A stretch of 64,000 bases of DNA from Lucifuga dentata (lineage: Eukaryota; Chordata; Actinopteri; Ophidiiformes; Bythitidae). Shown here in pieces: positions 40,053 through 59,440 of the stretch; the stretch's first letter is position 1, and each line of letters begins with the position of its first letter. The position numbers and the translations under genes are program-made. A model generated the notes under the pieces. The model was not told the DNA's origin and searched no databases. It saw nothing but the letters and a program-made list of their open reading frames with translations. The stretch is from the NCBI GenBank assembly GCA_014773175.1, contig VXCM01001402.1:62001-126000 (forward strand), given 5' to 3'.

Positions 40053-41748
40053 TCGTCTTTGAGCTTGGCCCTGGTTTGACAGTTGGTCAATGTGGCAGCA
40101 AAGCAGAGTTTGACATAGCTCATCTTGAATCTTGTAAATGATGTTGAACTGATGGAAATACTGAAATGTTTTTTTTCTCACTCATAATACTTCTGATGTT
40201 TTGCATTTGTCTGTTGCAGCAGTTTATTGTAAATCAAAAAGGTCAAGCCTGCCCTTGTGGCCTGTGGAGATCTATATTTGTTCTTATAGATATGGATCAA
40301 AACCATGATTTATATGTACAGCTATGAAAGCTGTTAAAACCAAGACAAAACATTTTTTTTTAAACAATTACAATTCAAAGTCAAAGATCACTGGCAAACA
40401 AATTAAGGCCCCAGAAATGACCAGAGGATAGAATCCATATCTATGTACCAGTTTCAGAAAATGCACATTTCTGAGCTTCATAAAGCAGGTATTTATGGGA
40501 GAGAAGCCATTTAGAAAGAGCTTATATCCATATTCAGTGCACACAGATACAATACAGCCCTGAGCAATACAAAAGTAATATATCTAATGAGTCATATTTC
40601 CATATTTCCTCTATGCCTTTGAGTTTACAGTCAGAGAAAAATACAAAAGATGCCTTCAAGCTGGTTGAGAAAACAGCCTCATAGGAGCCATAAGGGCACG
40701 ACACCATCAAAGCATATGAAGCTATTGTACAGAAAACGGTGAAATATAAAAACTAATTATACAATTGTTTCATGCCACCAGGACCAGTCAAGTGCTAATC
40801 AGTAGATCTAAACAAAGTTAACCTTTATGTGAATCCTTTATATGAGCAGAGAGTATGAAGCATGTTCATTCCTCAAAGGACTGAGGGTTGACCGCGGGAA
40901 AAACTGAGCCAACATTCTGCTTTAAAACAGCATTTAAAAAAGATAAGTGAATTGTGCCTAATACCACTGCTGGAACTGAATTAGACTGTAGAATGATCCC
41001 ATGTCTATGAAAAAAGAGAGAAACTGACTATGCTGGATGCACTCTTTAATTAGGGATGTGTTTTCTTCTTGCATTCCCATAAGACACTGTGCATGTATGT
41101 TTTTTCTAAAGAGGAGTGCTCCATTTCCTATTTGTATCTCCACTAAAGCAGGTGCTGCAGTCTTTTATTTTGCTCAAGGACACTTTGGCAATCATGTGGG
41201 TAGGCTGTCACCGAATAAAACTGTGACCTTTAAGGCACAATTAAGGCCTCTCCTGCAGTGCTCTAAGCTAATTTGAACATATGTGTGTCGTGTGTTTGCG
41301 TCACATTGGCTTCATTACAATGATAAAGGCACCTGTAATTGCTTTTTCTCTCTTTCCAGGTCTCAATTTCTGAATCCAATTTGTGACTCTGGCCAGCCAA
41401 TAGCAACCGCTCACAGATGCCGTCTCCAGTCTGAATTTTACAACTGCTTGTGTTCATAAAAGGATATAATGACTTCTGGATAACTGAATGAAGCAATTCT
41501 GTCGTTTTAAACCATTTCAATTACACTGGAACACTGGAAGATCACCAAGTACAAAGGAGGTGTGGACATGAGATTCTCTATCACATGTTCATAAAAACAT
41601 ATCATAGCTGTGCTTATCTAGTTCATCGCGTAACCAACCTGCCATCGACAGGTTTGCTTGGCCTGACAAACGTGTGCGTGTGAGTGCGTTGCAGTGATAA
41701 GCATGTTCCATGTACTTCCTATAGACCTCAGCAGCCCATGAGGACCAT

Positions 41749-41793
<45 letters not shown>

Positions 41794-42738
41794 GTAGGAA
41801 AACAGAATGGGACTTTCACTGTACATCAACAGCTCGAATAGGTTGTATAGATTTTTCTGAATGCAATTCTAGCAAGAGGAATGAAAACTATGAATCTGTA
41901 CACAGTGGCGGGTCTGTCTGTGGACGTATGATATGGCTTGTAGTTTATTTTTCTTAGCATTTTTCTGTGTAAATGAGACCAAGTTATTGATTTACAGTAC
42001 AAAAGGCAGCACCTTTTTTCTCAGTCAGGTTTGTTTTCTTTACTTTCTTTCTCAAATGTATTATAAGTTTGGCCAAATTCCAACTCTGTCTCTTCTTTTT
42101 CTTTTTCTTTTTTTTTTTTTTTTTTNTTTTTTTTTTTTTTTTATCTTTCTCATTGTCTTACTCAAAGCCAGCTTTTGAGCTTTGGAATAAATTTGCTCTT
42201 GTTGGAGGATGACATTGGCAGAGTGGAAAACATCACAAAAACTATTCAAAGAGGGAGTCAAGAGTGCCTGTGACACTTCTGTATTTGCTTGCATTCAAAA
42301 TTTAACATATTTTGATAGGGAATAAATTAGATATGTTATGTGAACTGATGCTTGATGCTCCTTCGCTAAGCTGATTGTAAAAGCTGCTTTTGGTTCAGTC
42401 ATAGCAGAGAACAGATCAACTGAGGTATAATCTTTAACAAGAACCAACCCAATAAAATTGAGTGTGGTTACATGTAAATAGCAGTGAGAATTTAAATCTC
42501 ATCTATTCAGAGGACTTCTCCACTTTATGTCTCCCACACAGATGAGCACTCCCATTTTGGAACATGAAACAAAAGGCAGTGAAACCCTAACGAGGAGGAA
42601 GAGGAGGAGGATGTCGCTATCTGTTGGAGCCCATAATAGGCTGGACCAGGAGCAGTTTGAGACAATCATGGTCTTTTCAATCAGTTTCAGATGGTGTGAT
42701 TAGAAAGTGATCTACAGCAGGCAGCATCAACCACCTAC
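40053..42738. other. Gene-free stretch with simple repeats
   Basis: (CT)n at 41752-41788 and a T-rich tract with an N at 42096-42142. No gene was recognised. Confidence 0.5.
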
Positions 42739-42840
42739 CTCATTTTTGGAGCCATCAGTCTGTTTGCTGAAGAAATGGCGTTCCTCCTTAACTCAGGTAG
42801 ACAGGCATCAAATTGGCCTTCCTCCTGATCCTTAGTGGGC
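42739..42840 (-). CDS. Candidate internal exon of an unidentified gene
   Basis: A 102-nt segment on the minus strand is bounded by a pyrimidine-rich acceptor (CTCTCCTCATCCAG) and a strong donor (GAG then GTAGGT). It is open in one frame and symmetrical in phase (2-2). The 33-34 residues include KDQEEGQFDACLPELRR and ANRLMAPKM, which look like real protein, but I do not recognise the family. No partner exons were found in the surrounding 40 kb, so it may be an alternative exon of a long gene or a chance match. The same strand carries rpl13a 3 kb away, but the phase and sequence do not belong to that gene. Confidence 0.25.
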
Positions 42841-42849
42841 CTGGATGAG

Positions 42850-45800
42850 GAGAGATCACACATATCTGTATGTATGAGACAGAGAGGGACAAAGATAGAA
42901 AGTATGAGATGTCTTTTTGGTAAAACAAGAAATCCTCCATACACCATATGCTTTAATCAAGAACCAATGTTTCACACATGAAATGAGATATCCCATATGA
43001 CACTATGCCCACATGCACAACTAATCACATTAAGGCATTGCAAGTTGCTATGGAAGTGTTGAAGCAGGTTAACGTTTGGTGAAGCCTGTCCTTTCCTCTC
43101 ATGATGGGTTTCAGCTGTTCATGTAAACAATCAGGCAGGAATCTTTCCTCACATAGAGTCTATTATGCTAAAATGAGTTGAAAAGGATGTAACAAAAAGG
43201 AAAAGTGAGGAGGCAGCCTTGAAATACAAATTATGAACTTAAAACAAAGTTGAAGCTGATTTGCAGACATGCAGCGAGTTGGACAAAAACAGCGAAATTA
43301 TTTTGATTAGGATTTTTTTACACCTCCAAAAAGCTCCACTGAAATAAACTCAGAGTGATTATGTGGATCCACATGACTGGTGCTCAGTAGCTCTCCTTAG
43401 AGGTTACGACAGACCAGACAGGTCCGGAAGGTCTCAAATGGGGAAACCAGGTCCTTTCAAATCACCTAATGCATGACTAATGCTCATTTTTCAGGCTGGC
43501 TTAAAATAACAGTTACTGTACATATAAATAAAAATATTATCAGTAGAGAGCAGAGCAACAGGCAGTGACTTGGCTTGTAATCACCTTTAAGTCTATTCTT
43601 ATTTCAGGTAAAGAAGGTAAAATAAAAAGACACTGATAGCCACATGTTCCTTCCAGGAGGCTGGTGTGTCCTGTACTACAAACTCAACATGTACATTTAA
43701 ATTAGTATAAGTATTTTGAGTTACCTAGGTTAAAATTCAATTAAATATCAATAACAAAATTGTATGTCTCCCTATGGGACTAATTGGAATAAACTGTATT
43801 TTTCTATGAATAATCATTTAAAATGGTATTATAAAGATAAATACTGACTAAGGAGCTTACACAGTCAACTCCAGCAGTTTGTGTTGTGTTGCACTCATTT
43901 TCCATCATTAACTTCAACCTGAATTTGATTAGTCTAGTAATAATTCTGTCAGACTGTCCAGACAGATTTGAATACCTGCGTTGTGTCATTAATAATAATA
44001 AAACAAAAAAGATCAGTCAGAGGAATGTATTGTAACTTGGTATTTAAACAATACCTGTATCATTCTCATTTAATTGTTTTTCTCTTTCATTTTGATGTTA
44101 GCTGCTAAAAGTAGCTGAGACATCTCATTTAAAAGTTAATTTCTCCATTTTATTCCAAGCAAAAATTGTAAATGGCAAATAATAAGGCCTAAATGATGAT
44201 GTTTATGATGCCAATTACTCCAAAGAAAAAATATTATTTTCTGCAAGGTCCTCAGATGAAAGAAAGTCTGACACTGTCCTCTTCTGGTGGAAGATTAAAC
44301 TGCAGGAAAAAAAAATGTATATTGTTTTGTTTCAATTCTATTATTTTTTTAAAAACTAATTGAGTAATATTGGACAAAATGTTGTACTACATGACTTCTG
44401 TCTTAAAAAAATATTATTTTGATTGTGATAATGGAGATTTATGACACTGCAATGGAATTATGTTTGGAGTATTTGGGAAAACCAGCCTTGAATACAAAAT
44501 GAAAATAAACACTTCAAATAAAAAAAGGTTTCAGGTGTACCATATCAACATAAATGTTTAAAGTTATTAGGCTATTATTATTCGGTAACTTAATTTTCCT
44601 CAGGACTCATTAAAATACACAGGCTAACTGATGACACTTAAAACGGGAGCTCGTCTTTGTGCAACACTGCAAGTTTGCTTCGGATGTGGAATTACATATT
44701 TAGTTAAATATTTGATTATTTGTCTTATTTATGCATAATGTACATCTTCAACTCATTAAATAAACATCTAACAGCTTGCCACCTCATCAATTCTGTATCA
44801 GCATTGTGATTAGTCAAAATTAAGATAATTCCTCTCCCATGTTTCACCATGGCTCCTAGCAGATGGTGAAACACATGGAGCACTGGATGGTGCAGGCAGT
44901 AATATTAACATAAAAACAAAGGGTGAAACAGGAGAAAAACACAAGTGTGTAAAGGGTCTGTAAACTTTTAAATATGTTATGGGATTTAAAATTTGTTCCA
45001 AATCCCATTTGAACAATAAATTGTCAATATTTCAAAAACATGACTCCATCCTGTTATTGAGACCTCAAAAGAACCAATAACTGAAATTGTTCAGTATTAC
45101 ACAAAATCAAGAGGTCTCATGTTTTTAAACTTTTATATAAGATTATGATTTTCTTTTTTTTCCCCCATGTAAAGCGTAGTTTCAAAATGTCAGGCAGCAT
45201 TGTGGGGGAGAAATGTTTCAAGTTTTAACATGGAATGAATTTTTGTTTCCTATGATAGCATCATTTCAAAGAGTTAAGTAGTTTTTGACAAACAACATTT
45301 TTGTTGATGTAATATGATCAAATTAAAGAACCGTTATGTAAAATATCATCCAAATGTGATACAAGTGCTGCAAAAATAATTTACATATGCTGTATTTACT
45401 GAGACTTCACTTCTGATGTCTCTAACATTAAATGTCCTGAAAATATTTTACCTCGTTGTGATTTGATTCCCACCTGCTTTGGCTCATAAGGTAGAGCGCA
45501 GAGATGGAAAACAGTGATGGCTACACGAGGCCAGGACTGGGAACCACTGCCAAAGCCAATAACTTTCTCATTAAGGGGTGTAACCAATCTTTATGAACTC
45601 TTCGTCTATTAACTGTTTAGTTTGAGTTTTCAATAGAAATGCTTCCATAAACAGGCTGAGTTGCACACATGTAACTACAGTTGCTGATACTCAGATTTCC
45701 CTACTTGTATTGTCAAACATCCACTAACTGCAAGATCTGATTTATAGAACAAAGACAGCATCTATTTAAGTTGTTGTTGAAAAAAGTCTGCATGTACATC

Positions 45801-45870
45801 ACTTTTTTTTATTGTTATTATTCCAGCTCAAGTGTAATTTCTTGGTGATGAGTAAAGAAAGCCAAAATAC
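42850..45870. other. Gene-free AT-rich stretch downstream of rpl13a
   Basis: No exon-like frame and no recognised repeat. The rpl13a transcript should end at the right edge of this stretch. Confidence 0.5.
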
Positions 45871-45882
45871 TTTCTATAAACA

Positions 45883-45899
45883 TTTATTTTATCTTTATT
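45883..45899 (-). promoter_or_regulatory. rpl13a: Poly(A) signals of rpl13a
   Basis: Two AATAAA hexamers on the minus strand (45894-45899 and 45883-45888) lie 18-34 bp past the rpl13a stop codon. This gives the very short 3' UTR expected of a ribosomal protein mRNA. Confidence 0.8.
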
Positions 45900-45916
45900 G
45901 GTCAGAGGAGACCAGT

Positions 45917-49120
<3,204 letters not shown>

Positions 49121-49128
49121 GATGTGCG

Positions 49129-49139
49129 AAAAGAAAGAC
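49129..49139 (-). promoter_or_regulatory. rpl13a: 5' TOP tract of rpl13a
   Basis: Eight to nineteen bases before the ATG the minus strand reads CTTTCTTTTC, an unbroken pyrimidine run starting with C. This is the expected transcription start and 5' terminal oligopyrimidine motif of a ribosomal protein mRNA, which puts translation under mTOR/LARP1-type control. The start site itself is inferred. Confidence 0.7.
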
Positions 49140-49193
49140 AAACGGGGCTGCCCGTGGTAAAAAGCAGGGGATGATGGAAATGACGACATCAGG

Positions 49194-49406
49194 AAGTGGG
49201 GAATTTTTTTAAAATAAACTTTATTTAAATAAACAATTTGCAATAAGGTACAAAAAGTAATAGGTAAAGTCAAACAATGAAATGCAAAGACAACAGCAAA
49301 CAGAAAAAGTGAAACGATGCTCGAGGGTTACATTTCAGAAGTACAGAGATTTGCAACTGCAGAAATCGTCTTGATAGCCTTACAATTTAAGCTAAGTGGG
49401 GAATTT
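49194..49406 (-). mobile_element. Short retro-insertion with 13-bp target-site duplication
   Basis: The 13-mer aagtggggaattt occurs at 49194-49206 and again at 49394-49406. The 187 bp between them read, on the minus strand, as a 3'-end fragment: unique sequence, an AATAAA signal (within AAATAAAGTTTATT), then an A-run abutting the duplication. This is the signature of L1-type retrotransposition of a 5'-truncated transcript. The source is not identified. It lies about 55 bp upstream of the rpl13a TOP tract. Confidence 0.8.
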
Positions 49407-49409
49407 ATG

Positions 49410-50390
49410 TGTTTATGTGTGCAAAAATGTTGTCCGTTTTGCACATCAACTGCATTCAGCGCACGTCAGTGACATCTGCTGGTGGGGATGATCTACTGCA
49501 GTGAACGACTGAGAGGCAGTTTAATTTGGGATCATTTTTATGTGGTCCATGAACGTGCAAGTGCAAGAGTTGTTGTATTTTTTTAATGTTTTTTTTTTTT
49601 TAATTATTGTTTTCAGTTACAGTGAATGAAAAAAATATGTTAGTAACTGCCTTGCCATTAGCGCTGTATCTAATTTTCTATAATTCACCAATTCTTTAAT
49701 ATAAAGACCAAATATTGATGGGGTGAAATATTTCCAATTTGAGTAATAGCGAAGGATATATATATGACAAAGACCTCAAAAAACAATATTAACAGCAATT
49801 TGGGCCGATTACATGTTTTTACCAATAAGTAAAGGGGTGTTGACATTGAAATGATTGTGTTAATGCATTAACATACACTAAATGCAAATTTATGTATGCA
49901 AATGTTAATGTATGTTCATTCATTCAGGCCAGAAACTTTGTCATGCAGATAATGCCAGAATTTCTGTTAGCTTGGCCTTCTCTATACTGATCAGCATTAT
50001 GCTAACAATACTGTTTTCTACTCAGTGTGTCAACCTACTTTGTTTGTATACAAAGTTACAGTTTTCGCTTAAGTGTTTTTGTCAAGTTAGACAATGTTTA
50101 TAGTAAATTACAGAGGTTGGGATTAAACCATTGCTATTGTCAGTACTATTATTTGTAAGCCATTGAATATATCTTCCGCATTTAGAGTGAGATTGTACAC
50201 TGGAGTTGCAGTTCTAATACATTTACATAAGTATGTGGACATCTATCACGTGTATATGTGACCTCTCTGTTAATGTGCTTAATTTATAGTTATGGATACA
50301 TGTTGCTCTAATGACTGCATCTATGTTCAGTTTATACGTTTACCTTTTTATAGAAAAATAGTATAGTGTTACCACAGTCATTTACATGAC
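49410..50390. other. Intergenic spacer rpl13a / atp5if1
   Basis: AT-rich, with an atgcattaacatacacta-like inverted word near 49862-49920 but no gene. The atp5if1 3' UTR enters from the right. Confidence 0.5.
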
Positions 50391-50393
50391 AAA

Positions 50394-50399
50394 TTTATT
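50394..50399 (-). promoter_or_regulatory. atp5if1: Poly(A) signal of atp5if1
   Basis: AATAAA on the minus strand about 240 bp past the stop codon, the first canonical hexamer downstream. Confidence 0.65.
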
Positions 50400-50634
50400 T
50401 ATACACAGAGGTGTAGCAGTATAATGTTTTTACAGCTTGTGTCACTCAAAATGCCATGGCAACAATGATTCTTTAATGACAACTCTTTTAATAACTTTCA
50501 AGCATTTACAGAACAAACCGCCCAGACATCCTCAACTGGCCTGGCAAGACTACATGCAGCAATCTGGGGAAATTAAATAAAGATGCCTGGCTGGTATGAT
50601 GAGAAGGCTGGAACCTTTTTGGAGAATGTTACAC

Positions 50635-52512
50635 TCAGTCATCATGCTTCAGTTTTCTGATTTTTCCCTTGTGGCGGTCAATCTCACGCTGCAAACGTTC
50701 AATCTCCTTTTTGTGGTGGTCAATTTCCTCCTGGTGGTGCTGCTTCAACGCAGCCAGCTGCTCTTGCTCCTTACGTCTTATGCACAGATAGAGAGATAGG
50801 CAGGTGTGTGACAAAAGGAGAAGTGAAAGATTCAACAGTGAGACAAAGAGGAAACAAAGGAAGAAAAGGGTGAGCAGAGAGAGAAAGGGAGAAAAGATAA
50901 GTCAGAAAAATATAGTAAGGGAAGGCTACAAGGAATAGAAAATATGGACTCGTGAGTTGTGGGTTTATAATAATAAAAAAAAAGAGGCAAAGACAATACT
51001 TATGGCAGGGCAGGGATTTTAGATCATGTCCAGAATTTCAGAAATGATGGGGTTATGGATATTTTTAACAAGGCACCAGAAAAGAGTCAGTCTATTTACA
51101 GTTCTCCTACGTGCATTAATGACCTAAAAGTTAATTCAAATAGCCTTTTGTCCACTGCCAGAAATAAAAGGGATGAAATACCAAATTCTGCTATTTTATT
51201 TGTGTGTCATGTTCCAAAGATATTAACTTTTAAAGACACTAATTCTGGAAATACTGGTATCAGTCTTTGAAAAAAAACCTAACATCAATTTTTTTATTTA
51301 AATGTTTATTTGGATAGGGACCGATGCAGAGACATAAGTCATTCATAGAATAAACTAATGCTGCACATCGTAGCATTTTTAGCCAAGGCTAGTTTACAAA
51401 GCTTGTCTCTAGTTGGTCTTTTACAGAGGTATATAATCCACAGTATAGTACAACATTAAAATGATTACAAAACAAAATACATACTTACGCAGGGTTATTG
51501 AGCAGGGTAAACAAATTGTAGAGCAAACTTTTTAATTTCCTTTTCTTTATCTCAATTCTTTTTTTTTTTCTCATATTGATATAAAGCACTTTGAATTACC
51601 TCTGTGTCTGAATGGTGCTGTACCAATAAACTTGTCTTTCCTTGTCTAAAACCTCCAAATTTCTTTTAAACTCTGCTGATTACAGTCCTGACATTTAGTC
51701 CAGTTAGTTGATTGCTGTAACAGAAATAAATACATACTTGAAGTACATCTCCTCTTCTGCAGCCTGTTTCTTTCCCATGGCTCCACCCGCCTCTCTAATG
51801 GACCCTCCACCTCCACCACCTTTTCCTGCACCTTTACCCAGTTCACCCAGCTGAAATGAGGATGGAAAATGTTTTTTATATATATAATACATTCAGAAAA
51901 ACATATTTCTTGTGAATGACTCATAGATGCTTCAAGTCAAATATTTTCCAAGTTTATATCATTCTTGTACTTTGTTATCAAGACTTGGCATGTGATTTGC
52001 CTATGTGACAGCCAAAACTCCACTTAGTCAACTACAGTATGTGGAAAGCTTCCTATTGTGAAGGTCAACAAACAGTCATTTTCTGGAAAATAAGCAAGAA
52101 AACGGTGTCTTTGTTTGTGCAGGTGATAACAGAGAAAAGACCACAAGTTTTTATTTTACAATGCAGCCCACAAGCTACTCATTCATAAGGCCTAATTATT
52201 TTCCAAATAAAGGGGTTTGAGAGGTGACTTTTTCATTTAGACAGAATTTGCAATCTAAATTAAGCCTTACAAATTCCTCTTACTTAAAATCATGTCACAA
52301 GTTGGTCACACACTTGTCATGTATGTTTTGAGGGAAAGCCATTCGTCTAATTCGTTTAAAATAACCTGCCACGCCATGATAATTAAATGTAAGCAGTGTT
52401 TTAATCAGTTAATAGTGATTTTAATCACGACACCTAATTTTACCTGGTCAGATGACATTCTCAGCTGTGAGGTGAGAAAACTCCTGATGTTAGGCCTTAA
52501 AAAACTCGCCAT
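50635..52512 (-). CDS. atp5if1: ATP synthase inhibitory factor subunit 1
   Basis: Mitochondrial matrix protein that blocks ATP hydrolysis by F1F0-ATP synthase when the matrix acidifies. Three coding exons: 52444-52512, 51738-51850 and 50635-50776. They keep phase (0, then 2) with GT/AG borders, giving 107 residues (human 106). Residues 1-20 are Arg/Ser-rich and acid-free, as in a mitochondrial presequence ([20 protein letters not shown]). A Gly-rich linker ([13 protein letters not shown]) follows, then the inhibitory segment [18 protein letters not shown]. The C-terminal coiled coil is His/Glu/Lys-rich ([19 protein letters not shown]) and ends LKHDD as in mammals. The chosen start is the ATG nearest the conserved N-terminus. 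A second in-frame ATG lies 60 nt upstream at 52572 and would add 20 residues. Fish have two paralogues (a and b), and I cannot tell which this is. Confidence 0.95.
51571..51648 (+). mobile_element. LINE (L2-like) 3' tail in atp5if1 intron 2
   Basis: ataaagcactttgaattacc followed by aatggtgctgtaccaataaa and cttgtctttccttg is the typical 3' terminus of fish L2/Maui-type LINEs, including the imperfect short tail repeat. Only the tail is present, on the strand opposite to atp5if1. A second repeat-like segment (ttatttggatagggacc, 51308 onward) lies just to the left. Confidence 0.7.
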
Positions 52513-52572
52513 GTTTGACACAACAGTGACGCTTGCCCTTGTCCACAAAAATACACCACAGGACGGCGCCAT

Positions 52573-53160
52573 TTTCCCGTTGAGGGGTGACTAAATGAAA
52601 TGAATGAATGAAACGTGTGAAAGAAAAACTGATAAAATACCAATCAATAACCTATTATTGCATTATATTTTCAAATTGGTCTTACATGGGAAACAAGTAA
52701 TGAAATGTTTTAAACGAAACAAAAAAAGAATTCCTCTTTGCTCGTGTAATGGTACGGTCTCAAAATGGACCACGTGACTACGCCGCTGTTGACCTTCTGA
52801 TGGTTGGAATTTAAAAACTAATCAATTTTATTTAGTCTTAGGTTCTTAAAACATGTTGTGACATATCAAAATATAAAAAACATTAAAAACTATGAATTTA
52901 TAAAATATGTCATTGTGAGTCCTTCCGGGTTAAACACACACGCACACGAATAACGGACCTAATAAATTCATTACGTTGATTTACTGGAATTTGCCAAAGT
53001 GCTCAGCTTCTCAATTACCAAATAGTGGTAATTCACCAAATTTCAAACTTGACATTAATGTGTCATAAATCAAGTAAGTGTCTTCTCAAAGAATAATTAA
53101 ATTTACTTTTATTATGATATAATAAAATCATAAAACAAACTCAACCAGTGTAAGACAGAT
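52573..53160. other. Intergenic spacer atp5if1 / zmpste24
   Basis: It should hold the atp5if1 promoter (on the minus strand, reading left from about 52600). No TATA box is evident. Nothing else was recognised. Confidence 0.5.
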
Positions 53161-53172
53161 GCTTTGATGGAT

Positions 53173-53178
53173 TTTATT
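53173..53178 (-). promoter_or_regulatory. zmpste24: Candidate poly(A) signal of zmpste24
   Basis: AATAAA on the minus strand, which would give a 3' UTR of about 1.1 kb. A second hexamer lies at 53108-53113. Which is used cannot be decided from sequence alone. Confidence 0.5.
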
Positions 53179-54316
53179 CACTGCTGCAAAGAAAGTATCC
53201 TCCCTTCTTTACCAAACACCAGCTTACATGGTGAAATACCAGGCAACTCTGGGCTGAGACTGGTCCAAAACCAAAAAGAAACTAACAACATATCAACTTA
53301 AAATTTCACACCACATTCAACATTTTCCATAATTCACTTCATACACCACTAGGCTATTCTTCAAACTTACATATGTACAGGTACGGTTGGAACCTTTTGT
53401 ACAAGCAAGTGCATTAAAAAAGAAAAACAAGACCCCCTCAATGTTTGTAAAAAAAAAATTAAATTTACAAATCCAACTTAAATTCAGTCGAGCAGTTCTG
53501 CATTGTTCTGTACATGATTATAACCATTATCAAAACAAGGTGCAGGTTATTAGAGGCACTCAAATTTTGATAAAGCATCTACTTACTATAGTTTAATCTA
53601 GGATTGTGTAATGTGTCTTTTGAGTTTTCCTGGAGATATTGCTAAACAGGCAACAGTTGCACTTGTGGGACTACGCAAATCCTGGCTTGTGTATTTGCAA
53701 AAGCATTGTCATGATAAAACAAATCATAAAATACCAAGTAAGTTGTAGAATTAGCCACCACTTAAGCTGTTCCTTAAAAATTACTTTCATCCTTATGCTA
53801 TTAAATTCTTTGTAGTTGGAAGTCATGTCCTCACCATCACAGTGGGAACTTGCAGAGTTTTGCAAGTAAATTCTGGGGTTTTGCAAATGTCAAATTGTCA
53901 ATTGTTTTAGAATCAAACAAAAAGATACAGTTACAATTACACAGAAAAAAAATCATTTCAATAACATAATTTTCAGGTCAAACTTGTAAAATGTGACCGG
54001 AGTTCTTTATCAGCTTTTGTAAAAACATGTTGCTCTCGACAAGTGCATATCCAGTATCTCTGTATTGAAGAGCAAAGACTTAAGTTCAGGCTTACGATTC
54101 CTTCAGGCTGCCATGTGATAATGTGTTTTGGTTTTGTTTGAAGCAAACAATGCGCTATGGAAAGCTGTGGTCAAGTGATTAAACAATTTAAAAAAAGATT
54201 AAACATTAAGGGGGAAGAACAGAAACTTAGAAGACCAGGGTGCATCACAAGGTGAGGAGCGGTCTGCGGAGGCCCTTCGGAGGAGGCAGCGGTCGCTTCT
54301 CCCCCTTCCAGGCCCA

Positions 54317-58204
<3,888 letters not shown>

Positions 58205-58950
58205 CTTTACTGTTCTGGATCTATCTTCTTCGAGCTGGTTGACTAGCTTGCGAACGCTAGCTAGGCTGACTGGTGAGTGCTAACAGCTGCTACTCTTCCG
58301 CTCTGCACACTAACAAACAGACGTTAATTTAAGTTGAATAAATGAAAAATATTTCCACTTTAAATCAACAGATACAAACTAATAGCAATGACTTGGAAAA
58401 CATTTGCAACCAGTTTCCATTCCCGAGTCGAGGCTTTTTTTCAGCTAATATCCCATTCATGCGAGCTTGTCAGTGAAGCGCAGCAACGAATTGCATCCCC
58501 ATTGAAACAGTTACCTAACTTTGGTTCCGCAATTGATTTACTCATCGAAGATAAATACAGATTTAATTTACAAAGTAATAAGTACTTCATTTTATTCAGG
58601 TGAAAGATATACATTTCTTTTTGTTTGTCTTATCATAGCTGCAAAATAATTAGGTAAAGGTTTTAGCCTCTGCTTAAGTTAATCAATGAGCCTTGTTTGC
58701 AAAGTGAAAGACAGGAGAACACTTCCTGACTTCACTTTGACTTCCTGAATAAAGAGTATCTTTAATTGTTCCCTCATTATGTATCAGCAAGCATAAATAT
58801 AATCTCAGCCAGTGGAATTACATTAATACATCATCTGCACAATGTGCCCAGCATTGCAACTTTAACAAACTAGATTAAGAAAAAATAAACAGAATGTATA
58901 ATTCCAAAAAAAAAGGGTTGGACATACGTATACCGTATATGTTTTTTTTA
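58205..58950. other. zmpste24 promoter and spacer
   Basis: Upstream of the ATG, the minus strand carries an ETS-type CGGAAG word (58295-58300), about 90 bp before the start codon. No TATA box is evident. The short plus-strand frame at 58388-58603 has no support. The human neighbour TMCO2, which lies between RLF and ZMPSTE24, was not seen. Confidence 0.5.
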
Positions 58951-58953
58951 ATA

Positions 58954-58959
58954 TTTATT
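58954..58959 (-). promoter_or_regulatory. rlf: Candidate poly(A) signal of rlf
   Basis: AATAAA on the minus strand about 480 bp past the rlf stop codon, the first clear hexamer in the downstream AT-rich sequence. Confidence 0.55.
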
Positions 58960-59440
58960 TCATTAGAAAGTGTTACATACCTGTCTGCCAACATTTTCCC
59001 ACTGCATCCAAACACAGACTGGATATAAACTGAGGTGAAAAATGTCCAAACATATTTCTCTTGACCTCTGCAGTGAAGAAGTGATTTTCAGTAATATTTT
59101 TACACAAGTCAAAGGCCTTGCCATACGCTACTGAACATTTTTAACAAACTGAAAATCTGTACATTATGAACTATATACATCTGTGTACTTATGATTTAAC
59201 AGAATAGGTGTTATTCAAACTTAGCCAGGTGTTGCAAAAAAAAAAAAACAAAACAAAAAAAACAATTACCTTGCATCTAATACGCAAGATTTAGTTTCTC
59301 TTTTCAGCTAAATTCTCATCAGTTTGGCAACTTAAAAAACTCCAATCCACAACAAAAACTTAATACTAACATTTTTGGAGGAACAAATACTGATACACTG
59401 TTCATGATACCACAGCCATGTTAAAAATTGTTTCCGTAAA

